Source of the DNA: Membranipora membranacea
Lineage: Eukaryota > Bryozoa > Gymnolaemata > Cheilostomatida > Membraniporidae
DNA length: 64,000 nucleotides
Direction: 5' to 3'
NCBI GenBank assembly: GCA_914767715.1
Contig: OU612072.1
Span: 7,936,001-8,000,000, forward strand
Part shown: positions 49,201-60,909 of the stretch, one piece after another
Position numbering within the stretch: the stretch's first letter is position 1
Layout: each line of letters opens with the position of its first letter
Notes under the pieces: generated by a model
What the model saw: the letters and a program-made list of their open reading frames with translations, nothing else
Told to the model about the DNA's origin: nothing
The model's database searches: none
Position numbers and translations under genes: made by a program

Positions 49201-52200
49201 TCTGGCTTCAACTGCCATATATGGATATCAGAATTTCAGACGTTATTTTGAATATTTCAGGACATACAGCACATTACCTACAGCATCGATACACTCTAGT
49301 GGTGGAGGAACAAAAACAGTCAGGTTAGTTAAACAAGGCTCAGTGTTCAGTTATCCTATTGTTGTAGCTCTCCATCCTAAAATGAATCGAGGTTTTTGAA
49401 CTATGAGCTCCAAAGCAGTCTTGGCCGCTAATATGAGATGAGTGACACTAATATTAAATAAGTGACACTGATATTGAATGAGTTTAATAGGTTCACTCAT
49501 TTACGTTGTGTGATTGAAGCCTTACCTAGCCTGAGAACTCAAGTCGAATTGATAGGAGGAAGTTGAGCCCTAAATATGTTTGATATCAGACATCCAAAGA
49601 ATACCGCCCCCTCTTCACTTCAGCAATGTTGGCACTCAAGCTAGACTACCCTGTCTGTTCTGAATTACCATTTACTAGCTTCAACATCATGGCTCGAAAA
49701 ATTAATTCGATTCTTTATTTTTTCATTTCAGCATGTTCTCCAAACTGATGTCTCAGGCCTCAAGCTTTGCCATGGAGGGTGTCAAGAATTTAGTGGTCAA
49801 AAAGCACGTGAGTTTTGTCATTCAACACAAAATAGAATTTTTACAAAGTCCCATATATTGCAACATCAGTACGGAAGAAATGAAAAAACTCTCTTACATG
49901 CGAGCAAAGACTGGATCCACCCGGTCGGACATTGTTCCATATAGCAGCCAGCATATGACAGCACATCTGCCTGTCATTTATTCCGTAGCAAAGCTAACGT
50001 TTGGCTAAGAATAACCCTGTGACTTGCTCCTACCTACCTACCTACCTCATGGAGTATGTGACTCTCTTTATGATCTTCCTCTGCACCTCTTCATTTCGTT
50101 CTCTAAAACTCAACCCATCCTCAGCTGGTCCTAGTTACAAGGGAGGATAATTGCTGATCCCTGATGGGTCTAGGTTACTGCTGAGATCTCAATTATAATA
50201 TATCCTGATTTGCTGAGGTAAAGGGCAGGCAACTTGACCCATATATGGCTTAATTCTCAGTCTCCTAATTGGCTAGAAAACTGTCTGAAGGCTCAGACTT
50301 AGTCTCTATAATTCTTTTGAAAGCCGATGGAGATGAAACTAGGCATTTCAGCGCAAGATTCCTTTATCAAACTAACCTGACAATCGGGTCAGCCACAACA
50401 GTCTCAACAAACCGGGCATCGATTCATCACGAACAAACCTGAAAATAGAACAACCCATTCCAACTGGATAATTAGCAAGATTCATTGTTACCCCTACTCA
50501 TGATTCTAAGCTGTTGCTTCGTTCTCTTAGTTATGTGACGCCCGTATCTATGTTTGTAGAAGTTACCAGCTACTCGAGTATTGGACGCTCTGATGGAGCA
50601 GAAATCTACACAAGAGACGGATAACTACAGATACTTTGATCCTAAACTCATCAAACACACAGAGAGGTAAGCACTCAGCATGTACATATGGTTAGAACCT
50701 TAATGTAGATGTTCATGTGTCGAAGTTGGATTGCTTACAAACAGAAGTGAATACCTTTGATTGTTACTCTTGGCTGATACGTTGATAGTAACTACTTGGG
50801 TTGCTTTTGGTTTTATAGAGTAGTTCAAGCGTTGCACTTTGAATCTAAAATGTGCATTTTGCCGGTTTATATAGAAGGTGAGAATTCTCTTGTCCTTGTA
50901 CTTAACATGTAAAGATATAAACATATATATATTTTATATGTTACAGTGTACCACGTAACAAAGCGCCCTCTACAGAAGCCGTGGTATTTATGGTCGGAGG
51001 AGGCAACTATATAGAATACACGAATCTGCAGGATTACGCCAAGGTGAGCATTTCATCAATAAGAATTGTAGCTCAAATGATTCCTGCCTCAAATACTGGA
51101 ATGGAAACATTGCGGTTTTGTTCAAATTTGGCCTACGGCCAAAATATTTTTCTTGTGCGACGGGTTCTACTATAAACAGGAAATGTTTAAAGCCGAAATT
51201 TCTTCGTTACTTATATTTTGTTATTGTTTTCTTAATCTAAAATTCAAAAACATTTATAGTGGTGGGACCCCCCCCCCCCCCCCGTAAAACTAAATCTGAC
51301 ACAGCAAGTTCTGTTCTGTCCCGAAATAGCACTTCTCTCTGTAACATTCATCCCGGAGCCGCCATTGATTGTATCAAGTTATGGCATATTCATTGGTATT
51401 TATATTATAGGTCTAGATTATAAATGAATAACAAACCAGTGACATGATTATTCGTGGGCAATTATTTGTAGCACGGACAACTGGCTCATTTTTTTGCAAT
51501 CACATCTTGATTTTGGGAATCAACACATGACAGCCTTGGATCTCTCTGTCAACACAATGATATGTCACTGATATGCTGGGCTTTCTCTGGAGCCGCTATA
51601 GTCTACATCCTCCTCATAGCTTCCTTGTGCACGTATCGTAATGAGATACAGGGCGCCTTAGTTGGGACACCAGGCTACAAGTGGGAGCCCCGCAAAGCTT
51701 TGATATCACTAGGGCTATCTTATTGCCTGATGGGATACACATATTATATATGCGGAGCCTTAGTTGTGACGCAATGGAGGGGTATAGGTGGTACTGATAT
51801 GACTAAGGCTATCTTGACTGGTCATGAGCCGCGCTTCCTTGCGGATGTATAGTAATAAGATAAACAGATTACATATACGGTGCCTTAGTTGGGGTATAGG
51901 TGGGAGCCCCGCAAAGCACTGATATCACTAGGGCTATGTTATTTCCTGATGACCTTGTAGTTTCCAGTGCATGTGCTGGATTACGAACCACAAACAATAG
52001 ACTGCTGTGTGGTTGTTGGCACTTTACCTCGAAGCAAAGTCGCTATAAAGTTTGGTTTCTTTAGATCAAACTGTCACACAAAAAACTCGCAATGATAACC
52101 AACTTGGGAAGGGATAAAGACAAAGATTTATTTCTAATCCCAAAAAATGTACTTTAGTAAGCCAATAAAAGATCTAATCCTTTTGCACTTCAAACTTAAA

Positions 52201-54502
52201 TCCATCACAGACACAAATGATTGGGTAATTTCCACTTGGATTAAGCTGATTGGCTAAAGCCAATTAAATTAACCTAGGAAACACAATGTCTTATCTATGG
52301 AAAAAGGTTTTGTTCGGCTCCAGGTTTGTTGTATGTGGTGGCTGGCTTATCACCCATGACTTGGTCTTGTCGCCATCAACCCAGACTATACAACGCTTTC
52401 TGGTGCCATCTAAAGTAAAACAGTTATTACATAACTCTCAAAACAAAACCGCCAAGAATGTGAGAATAAAACCATTATAACTTTGACTGGGTGACTTAGT
52501 CATTTGCTGCCATTTTTTTGTACAGTGCAAAGATATTTATCTGGGTTAGACTGGGTTAAATTGTGTGGCCTATAATACCACCAGATATCTACATGTCTCC
52601 AGTGCTTCAAACTTTCCCAGACTTCACACATCACTGAGATGATTATAATGTGATGTTCAGACCGCTGCTGACATTATAACCATGAGAACTGGTGTTGTCA
52701 TACTGGGGTTTTTCCTTGAAAGTTTTCCCAGCATCAATGATGTAAATTTCAGTTTGCCACACTGCAATATTGCCAGTAATAACTACAAATTTACTTGGCT
52801 AATTTAAAAATCATGTTTTATGCTAGGGGGCTGTATCACTCTACATAGCTTTTTATTTAAATTCTGCAAAATTTTTATTTGGAAGCACCTTTGATAAAAA
52901 ATCTGCAAAATTACTTGTTGGAACACTTCATGTATCTACAAAGCAGATTTCAATAATACTGCTCAATGAAGTTATTTTGAATAATTTATTTTTGTCTTGC
53001 ACTAATTCACAAATAGACTTCTAACTTCATTATCATGTTATATTTCTAGGGGACCAAAAAGGTGATATATGGATGTAGTCAACTATTGAATGCTAAAGAA
53101 TTCGTCTTGCAGGTAAGCATTGATACATATGTTAAATTTGATCCATTTGACTTGCATTCTGGTTCTTTTATTTCTACTGTGAGACACCAGGGGATGGGAC
53201 TGCTCTGATTGTGGGCAAATGGGATCATACTTGATCTCTAATTGTTAATTATCTGAGGAGCTCAATGTCCGATCTCTTACAAGTTTGTTAGCTGAGCCAG
53301 CAACGTTAACTTGGACTGGGGTGCCGAAAGTCAACCAAGAAGACTCGGCCTTCTCATTCTTATCTGCACTGCTGCATTGTGGGACTGGTAGCATGTGTGT
53401 TAGTTTGGATTGGGATAGAACTGCGCCTCATAGCTTCTTCTATATAAGAGCATGGAACACAACATACTAAAATTTAAAAAAAGTGCACCATCATGTCTGC
53501 ACCATAGGTTGTCAATTGAACGAAATAGTTTGACTTTTTTGACATGTGTAAAGGCTATATTTACTTTGATGTTTGATTTGAAGATATCCGTTAGTATTGT
53601 ACTGCTCTAGTTAAATGCCAACAAGCTGATTTTTCTCTCGATTTTTTTGGCAGTTGAGGACCTGCGCACAGCAGGTGGACTGCCAGGAAAATTTCCTATG
53701 GGCTTAATTTATTTATTCACGATCCAAATTTAGTAACACCTTCAACTATTTGTGAAAAAAAAACGATAAATTTTGCATAATCACCTGTTAACTGACATTT
53801 TTTACCTTTCTGTCCGATTTAGAAAAAAAATCCAGAGCACACGCTGCATAGTGTCAGGTGCCAGTATCTGTGCTGGTCTGAAAATATGTAAATTTACTGT
53901 GCCATGGTCGCATTTTATGCTTAGCTGTCAATTAAAAACTGTGCTAAGCCAAAAATAATTGCTCAATAATCTCTCATTTGACATACCTACTGGATAGCTC
54001 GAGAGGAAACTGTACCACCATGGCTGCGGAAAAGGCTAACTATACGTAATAGTGTGTGCCTGAAACTGCCACACAACATGACTTTTTTCATGTACATGTC
54101 CATTTAGCTTGGACATGTATATTTACCAATTGATACCGACATGCTTGGAAAGGCTAAACTTGATTCTAGCTGAAATTTACTCATCCTGTTTACGTCTTAG
54201 AGACACTTACCTCAGCTAGCTAAAAAATTGAAGTGCTAGCTAACATTAGATCGACTCCAAACTAGCTAACATTAGGTCACCTCCAAACTAGCTAAACTAA
54301 ACTCTAGCAAACATTTTCTCCTCCAAGGTTTTCTCATTAGTTGATCCAACTAGGAGAACAGACAAAACTTGCATAAACCTTTCAATAAAAATAATTCTGT
54401 ATAAACATCCATTTGTTATATATTATCATTGTTTATTATCATATTATAGAATTTCTTTCTCTCTGTTTACAGTTAACTCGCCTTGGCCAAGAGATCAGGT
54501 GA
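40201..54502 (+). CDS. SCFD1: SCFD1/Sly1, Sec1/Munc18-family vesicle-fusion protein, complete, 19 exons
   Basis: SM protein that binds syntaxin-5-type SNAREs and promotes ER-Golgi and intra-Golgi fusion (family knowledge). Exons: 40201-40231, 40595-40845, 41491-41613, 42370-42457, 43324-43413, 43780-43891, 44286-44418, 46197-46340, 46789-46893, 47217-47293, 47761-47902, 48369-48473, 48776-48855, 49261-49323, 49732-49807, 50560-50666, 50947-51043, 53050-53112 and 54473-54502 (TGA). Every border is GT-AG and all phases agree, giving 638 aa, against about 642 in human. Diagnostic blocks are '[20 protein letters not shown]', '[15 protein letters not shown]', '[14 protein letters not shown]', '[18 protein letters not shown]', '[20 protein letters not shown]', '[15 protein letters not shown]', '[13 protein letters not shown]' and '[16 protein letters not shown]'. 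The first coding exon is only 31 nt ('[10 protein letters not shown]'); it was chosen because its phase and the following residues fit the family N-terminus. Confidence 0.97.
40877..41084 (+). repeat. CACACTGA MITE family, near-complete copy 3
   Basis: It contains 'AAGACTACACTATTA', 'GTATCTCTGATCATTAG', 'GGTCGTCACACCGAATTCC', 'GTGAATTAATTCACTCTCTG' and ends 'GCGTCATCAGTGTG'. It begins about 31 bp after the SCFD1 exon-2 donor. It has the same architecture as 12684-12906 and 18965-19179. Confidence 0.78.
41633..41800 (+). mobile_element. tRNA-derived SINE-like element in SCFD1 intron 3
   Basis: It begins with a box-A-like 'TAGTGGTGCAACGGATAGGG', then 'CCTTTCGATCGAGAGG' resembling an anticodon arm with TCG, and a box-B-like 'GTGCTCAATTCCCGG'. 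A tail region has 'TGTCAGGAAGGGCATCAACA', a motif common after the tRNA head of invertebrate SINEs. It starts about 20 bp downstream of the exon-3 donor (41613). The 3' end is uncertain and no clear target duplication was seen. Confidence 0.6.
42611..43036. repeat. Long inverted repeat, about 426 bp, in SCFD1 intron 4
   Basis: The arms at about 42611-42780 and 42865-43036 are complementary with scattered mismatches, from 'AACCTAGACAGGACACTATT' inward. They share 'TTAATTGTGGGCGA' and 'ACATTGGAAGGT' with complements on the right arm. The loop is about 85 nt. The divergence between the arms marks an older foldback element. It begins 154 bp after exon 4. Confidence 0.8.
44558..45402. mobile_element. 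Non-autonomous hAT-like DNA transposon with 8-bp target duplication
   Basis: The left end is 'CATGGGTGGGCAACCTTTT' and the inverted right end reads 'CAGCTGTGGGCAACCTGCGG'. Both are of the CAGxGGTGGGCAACC type known from hAT (Charlie-like) elements. The flanks are identical 8-bp 'CTCTAAAT' at 44550-44557 and 45403-45410, the length hAT transposases make. The 845-bp body has repeated 'AGGCCGCAA' subterminal motifs near both ends and no transposase frame. It is inserted in SCFD1 intron 7. Confidence 0.9.
45841..46157. repeat. 317-bp inverted-repeat element (MITE) beside SCFD1 exon 8
   Basis: The ends 'TTAAAGTGATTGTGAAGGAA' and the exact complement at 46138-46157 open long complementary arms. 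These continue through 'TTCTGGAGTTCTCAGT' and 'ACTGAGAACTCTAGAA', and 'GCTATAAG' and 'CTTATAGC'. 'TACTATTTTAATG' and 'AAATAGTACCATTTTAGTA' lie in the core. It ends 39 bp before the exon 8 acceptor. Confidence 0.85.
46546..46583. repeat. Short GGGAGGGTGGG palindrome in SCFD1 intron 8
   Basis: 'CAGGGAGGGTGGGAGAGG' faces 'CCCACCCTCCCTG', flanked by 'TGGTTTAAGCA' on one side and 'TGGTTTAAGCA' again on the other. This direct flank looks like a target duplication. Related units lie at 16135-16343 and 60330-60358. Confidence 0.6.
51652..51952. repeat. Local duplication in SCFD1 intron 17
   Basis: A block with 'GTGGGAGCCCCGCAAAGC', 'TGATATCACTAGGGCTAT' and 'CCTGATG' occurs at about 51652-51733 and again at about 51880-51952, roughly 228 bp apart. 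The 96-codon open frame at 51562-51852 covers the first copy only and carries no recognisable domain, though it is rich in hydrophobic residues. Confidence 0.7.
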
Positions 54503-57500
54503 TAGTAGTTGAAGACCAAACTACATTTATCTATCTATTATATATATATATGAAGTACCTACACAATGATAGGAAGTCTTACACCAGAAAACTTTCCAAC
54601 AGGTGAGGTCATTGCACGCAAAACAAAGTATCACTGATTTTTCTAAACATTCTCAATGAAAGCTAGAAGGCTTCCCAACCCGTAACAAATTAAATTTGTT
54701 GGCTTCAAAGAGTCAACTATTTTCAGTAAGAAATCAGGTCTTGGCTTCTTTTGATACTGATACATTCGAGACTGCAAAAAAATTGTGACATATTGAACAT
54801 CATAGTCACACCTTTTTTTCCTGTATCGCACCTAATGCTACAGGCATGTCACGATTTCAGGTTGTCTCTTTAAACGGTATGCTGTGAAATAAGAAATATT
54901 GAAATGAGGTACAAACTTTTATTTGTCAATTGCGAAAGGGTTTACCGTTTTGTCTTCCCCTTGTGGGACATTTTCCATTTCGTATTCCTATATGGGAAAC
55001 TAAGTCTAACAGAATCTAGCAGCTTTTCAGATATGTTGACTGCTTTTAATATTTCGATTGTTTGCGATTGATATGAGAGAAATAATTTCCTACTAACAAA
55101 GTCGTAGACAAAACCATATCGATGTATTTATTTATAAATGTTTTTGTTCAAATGTCATTAATGTTTATTTGGAATGGAAATAAAGGTAGAAAATATCAGA
55201 ATGGCTTTCATAAATATATTATTTACATTTACACAGAGATAAACATAGCTTTACCATCAACATCAGCGCTAACTTAGAAGTGCAACAAAAAAGAAGGTCA
55301 TTTTTATTTGTAACAAAAACATTGCAACATGTGAACCATTTTACGTTTAAGATAAGAGAAGGATTTTTACAACTCTCACAGAACAATTATGCAAGTTTTC
55401 AGAATTATTATTCAGGGTTTTCTGACACTCTGATGCGCAATGTTTCTGTCTATCAGGAAACTAAAATTTCAATACCAGCCTGGAGTCTGGGACTAACTTC
55501 CTGTACCAGGAAAAAGTTAAAGGCTATCTGATAGCTTTTAGAGTTGTCTTCCCTTGTTGCTCTTTTCATTTCCTCGTTCCATTACTGACAGAATACCTGC
55601 TTTCATCCTAATCGACCTTCTCAGAGTAAATCGGGTATTTCCTCTCCCTAAACAGCTCAGACCAGTAACCTTGATGCAGGGTCATACTGAAGAAAAACGA
55701 AAAATAATGAATGAGTATGCAAATTTGGACAACACCCTACATTAGGATATGACCTCTTTTTGCATTTACCACCTGCAGGTGATAATTTCCAAAATTCTAC
55801 ATTGAAGTGAAAAGTACTTGATAATTATAGTTTCGCTCCTAATCAGAGTGTTGTTTGTCAGTTAACACTTTCCACTGTGTTTAGTATGATAATTACCTAA
55901 TCTTCTGAATTAAACAAAGGACTATTTTAATCCTAAATAAAGATACAAATATTTATGCATGCCTTTAGTTTAGGGTGGGAGCTTTACTATTGACTATGAA
56001 ACAACTCATCAAACTCACTGACACAATCACTCAAATAGCTTTCAATCACTGAGCAAGTTGCTCATTTTGTTAATTTGACTAATTTACACTAACTAAGAAC
56101 AGATTAGGACAATTTGAATATGAGCAGTGCTGTTATTATAATTAATTATTTTTCACTGTTTTCTCATTTCCCAGTAAAATCCAATGTCCAGTTAACATTG
56201 GTCAGTCTTTTGAAGAGAGCAGGGAGATTTCCTCCCCAGGGAATTTTGGTCAATTCCGCTGACCGCAATTTTCGTTAGCTTAATTTATAAAAAATCAAAC
56301 GCACTAGATGATGATATATCAGTGATGAAATCTAGCATGCCGATGCTGTGTTGACCTATTTACATCTCATGAAATTTGACAGCATGTCACCTGTTCCCTA
56401 GCCTAGTCGAATTTTAACAAACAACCTGTTACGAATTAAAAGGTAACAAAATTAATATTTGAGCAATATGTTTGATTTCCTGTGGGGATTTTGTGCCTAC
56501 GTTTGTTTGGCTGTTGTGTATAGTAAGGGATCATCTGTTTCAATGTTTTGATAATGACGTTTAATCCTAGCGTCGTGGGGGAGAATTTGATTGCTGACAG
56601 GGCCGGATTGTGCCTTTGATGTAAACAGAGATTGGTCTGACAGCAGCAAAGTAACTGTTTTCACGTTCAGTCAAATTTGAAATGGCCATTGAAGGGAACT
56701 CCTTTGAATCCAATCAACTTTTATATTCATTCATACATATTCGGCGACAGGCAAATTATGTTAGTTTTATTTTTGAGACAAGTCAAACGGGATTCAAATT
56801 AAATCCTCTGAATTAAAATACACAATCTCGGATGACTTTGACTTTGCGTAGCCACTCTGGCTGCTACACCGAGGTATTCAAGGCTTAAAAAGTCGACAGC
56901 GGACCAAAATATTAGGCTAATCCTCCTAGTTAAGTTTTTAAGCTGTGCACACACTATCAAACAACACAATTCTCTTTCCACTCATCCAATCAACCTATCA
57001 TGTAAAGCTTGCTAATCATACGGCAAAATGTCACTAGTGCACAAAAAACTCTATCATCGTGATTATACGCAGACATAGGCAGACAAGCTCAACCATCGCC
57101 AGTCTATACATTATAATATTTTATAGATGCTACAAGGCATTTATGCTGATTGTCATAAAAACACAACTCTGACACTGCAAGCCAGTGGCGCCGATCATAT
57201 AAATGCATGTAGTCTCAATGTCTAGACACAGCTCAGATTAGCCAATAGCGGGCTTAGAAAATCATTTGTGGCGCTGCATAGTGTTTGATTAAGAGGATGA
57301 GGAATGTGGCTTAGGGGTGGCAACCTGTAATTAAGAAATATCATTCCGCTGATTTAACAAATTTCAACTTATATTTTCCCACTAAGTAAGGATTATTTAT
57401 TATTGAGAAAGCATCAGCATAAATGAAAATTGATAATTGCTATCCATGTGGTGGGTTTTGAAGGATTTGGGAATGTCAGTAATGGTTTTCAGGTAATTCT

Positions 57501-58747
57501 TTGTGCTCATTAATATTGATGTCTACCCCTTCATTCAACATCCACTGGTCAAATAGGCTACTCATGTATAGGCTGTCTACAAACATAGAAAATTAGACAG
57601 AGCACCTGCAAGCACCTGTACTATCTGCATTGGATTCATTATACTAGCCCGACTTCCCTACTAGCGTTTATGGATCTCGACTAACAAATATTATACTGAA
57701 CCATAATAATCTTGAGATATCTGATGTGAATGAAATGAATGGTGTTTCGCCGATGACTCTGAGGCAATGATCGTGAGTACTGATATAGGACTGATATAGG
57801 ACTGACATTGCTATTAGGTATCACAGGGAGAGGCTTGATTTACAGTTGGACCAACTACTACCATTGCATGAAGTGTGCCTGCTCACAATCAGTCACTAAC
57901 ACTGTGAACTATCATTACAACAAATGCTAGTAGACTGGTACGAAGTGTGGACAGGTCGTCAATGCTAAACTCTCAAGGATTATTTAAAGCGACTGTCTTG
58001 AATTATTTGCATCAGTTTGTTAGTATCGATACATCACCATAGAAGTTTGGCAACTACATTTGAATGGTAAGAGCTCTATTCATTTCGGTTTCCTCCGCAG
58101 CATTGTGCTATGTAGTAACCTGCAGGGTGCTATTTCTCTACAAAATGATGAGATTAATCCACATTGTTGAGGCTACATTGTAGCGTAGTGTGTGATGATT
58201 TAGTATCGTAGTAGAAGCAGACGATTATCAGGTCACACATATGTCTGTCTCTTATTTATGCTGGCTGCAGCTGTGCTCAATAATTGTATCTATGAATGAC
58301 AGGCAGACCAGCTGATCTGTTGAGTCATGTAGTAGTAAATATTGTGTGTATGCAGTTGTCACTTTTGTACTGTAATGTGTCGGGCCCGCAGGTGCTCCCA
58401 ATGTGCTTGTTACTCTCTTTGGTTATCAGATAACACATAGCTCAGATATGGAAACACCTTTCAGTCATCCACCCAATAAATAAGTACCAGCACAACAACA
58501 GGATTACCTGAGGTGACAGCCATTGTTATTTATTATGATAACACAGCTTATAATTTCTTGTAGGTCACTACTACTATAGATAGAGTATTATATTATTGCT
58601 TGTTGCTAACTATTAAATGCTCTGTGACGATATCTACCTCCGTCCACCATTGATCTCCCTGGTAGGCAGTGTCATTGTGCTGGAGGACCTCAGCATTGCC
58701 ACGCTGGTGACGGACATCATGCGCCGGTAGCCGCTGCGACCCACTCA
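54503..58747. other. SCFD1 3' flank and inhibitory-SMAD upstream region
   Basis: No exon is recognised. The first part should be the SCFD1 3' UTR, and the 3' part should carry the SMAD promoter and 5' UTR. The reading frame of the SMAD exon stays open upstream to about 58628 without an ATG. Confidence 0.45.
55179..55184 (+). promoter_or_regulatory. Candidate SCFD1 poly(A) signal AATAAA
   Basis: The first canonical AATAAA found after the SCFD1 stop lies 677 bp downstream of it. A closer variant signal could be used instead. Confidence 0.35.
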
Positions 58748-59345
58748 ATGCATCTTGAATGTTTCGGCTTGGATTGTATGACCCGCCACAGACGTAACCA
58801 GATAACTCGTGAGTTATGGAGACTAAGAGCTAGCCTCGGTGCTCCAGGCCCGCTGTCGTCACCACAGGGTGGCGGCAGCCGTCCCTCAGCGACAACTCAC
58901 AATAACAACAATCAGGGCAGCTCTGCTCAGCAGCCTTCACAGGATATGAAACTCAAGTCTACTCTAAACTCTATATTTAAACGACTGAACATTGATGAGC
59001 TGGAACTACTGCTCGAGTCAGTTAAGAGCAAAGGCAGGGCTCACGATCACTGCATACATCTGATAAAACATCCTCACTACCACAGCCAAAAACATACAAC
59101 CACTGAATCTACAACACCATCGACTCAGGGTTTAGTTACAGAATCTAAGGCTATCTGTCAAGCCTGGCGGTGGCCCGAACTAACGGATAATGTAATACTA
59201 AAACAGCTTCCCAACTGTCATGTTGAGACTACTCCTAACATGTGCTCGAACTGTCACACAGATCAGGAAGAGAAAAAACCTACAGCAGAGAGAAAGGAAA
59301 TCTGCATCAATCCATATCACTGGTCCAAAGTGTTCTATCTCAAAG
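58748..59345 (+). CDS. Inhibitory SMAD (SMAD6/7-like), first coding exon with MH1 domain; incomplete
   Basis: Nuclear/cytoplasmic antagonist of TGF-beta/BMP signalling. The exon ends at a GTAAG donor after 59345 (phase 1), leaving 199 codons. An MH1 domain covers about residues 68-199: 'LKSTLNSIFKRLNIDELELL', 'LESVKSKG', 'CQAWRWPELTDNVILKQL' and 'ICINPYHWSKV'. Probable zinc ligands are Cys137, Cys157, Cys186 and His191. The early 'RNQITRELWRLRASLGAPG' matches the I-SMAD start 'xLVRRLWRSR', and the 'RWPEL' and CxNPYH blocks favour SMAD6/7 over receptor or common SMADs. Insertions rich in Gly/Ser/Asn/Gln (about 35-66) and His/Thr (about 108-130) are present. The start is uncertain: the ATG at 58778 ('MTRHRRNQ') aligns better with the vertebrate start than the one at 58748. 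The MH2 domain is absent from the window. Confidence 0.9.
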
Positions 59346-60329
59346 GTAAGAGAAATTCACGAAACTCAATTTATGTAACTGGCTTTATTGTTGATCAAGG
59401 ATTCAACTTCATGACCTCCGGAAAGGAACAACATCTGTGCTGGCTCCTTAGCTAGCTAGCCAGTAGTCTTTTACTCGGTTGGATTGCATGTTACATTAAT
59501 CACCAATGGGAAAACTCTGACTTGTTTGGAGTGATCATAATTTTACAGCCGAACAATTTTGTCCAAGGCCAGTTTTTAGCTGAATTGAAAATTCGAATTA
59601 TGATTTACACACTCTGTGCTATTAAAGGAAATGGCACTCTATTGGACTTAAATTTAACACAGTTGGCATCTTATGGAGAGAATGTTTTGACTGATCGATT
59701 TGTGGTTTAAAAGCAGCCCTCTCGCTGAATTGATTCCGGTGTTAGACTTCATTGAACCTGCCAGATTCCCATCTTTGTATAATCAATCAAAAACATTTCA
59801 TTCATACGCTTGTCGGCTTGGAATTCCACAACCTACAGTTTGAGGTTTCCTGAGCCTCAGATTTTTATTGCCCATCTTTGTCACTTTCCGAAACACTTCT
59901 TAACCTCCCCATAATAATTGTTCTAAACAAGAGAATGATCATAGATTAACATTAATCATTTTGATCAGATTTATAGGAGAATTATCAAGTATTAATATTC
60001 ATAAATTTTGCAATTACAACATGTAAACCAACCAAGTAAAAGACTACTGGCTAGCTAGCGCAGGAGCCAACAGATGTTGTTCCCTTTCGGAGGTCATCAA
60101 TTTGACTCGTATAACATCACTGTTTGTAGTGATCCCCTACATTATTTTAAAATAACTTTCAAAAGTTTAGTTAAAATGTCATTGATGAAAACAGAGGTTT
60201 TGGAACCACCAGTACACACTACACAGTGAATCTTGTTGTGTAACACTTATTGTGCTCCTGGGATCAGCAGTAAACCTCTGAATATGTTAATGGCTGATTA
60301 CTAGAGTGACGTTATGGTCGGTTAGAGCT

Positions 60330-60358
60330 AAGGGTGGGTACCCTCCCACCCTCCCTAT
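60330..60358. repeat. Short GGGTGGGTACCC palindrome
   Basis: 'AAGGGTGGGTACCCTCCCACCCTCCC' trimmed, i.e. 'GGGTGGGTACCC' then 'TCCCACCCTCCC', matches the arms of 46546-46583 and 16135-16343. Confidence 0.5.
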
Positions 60359-60791
60359 TTTGAGCTTAGGGTGACCCAAAATTTTGACACCAGCCGTAAC
60401 AGCCAACGCTGAGCCAACAACAATAAAGTTCTCTCACTAGTGAAGCAATTTTCATGTAATCTATACCTTGGCTAACTAAATTATAGTGTTCAAAGTTGAT
60501 ACTACGCCTCATAGGCGACCTTGCCTATATAAAACTCCTATAATTCTTAGCTATAACCCAGGTTGTGTGGATTCACTAGAAAATCAAATTACCTGTTTGG
60601 CTCACAAGTTGTATGGCGCTGTGAATCAAGTTTCAGAGGCGATTTGTAGTCTCTAAATGATACCATGGTGCCACTAGCCCTCAAAGGTAGCAAATCAAAT
60701 CTCAAGAGCAGCGCGAGGTGCATTATTCCTGTCTGGAGCAGCAGCCAGTAGTAAAGGAAGGCAAGGATTTCTTGTCCCAATCAGTTAACAG

Positions 60792-60909
60792 GGCCATATT
60801 TTCCACAGGATATGGGAACTTGTAGATATGCTACGGCATAATCAATGTGCTACTCAGGCGTATTTCTAAAAGTGCCCCAATCATATGGAAAATACAGTGT
60901 GTGTAGCCA
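60792..60909. repeat. Inverted-repeat element, family A copy 2
   Basis: 'GGCCATATTTTCCACAGGAT' on the left and 'GGAAAATACAGTGTGTGTAG' on the right match the ends of 9746-9862, and the core 'GGGAACTTGTAGATATG' and 'AAAAGTGCCCCAATC' also match. The left end has lost the CTACACACAC block. Confidence 0.7.
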
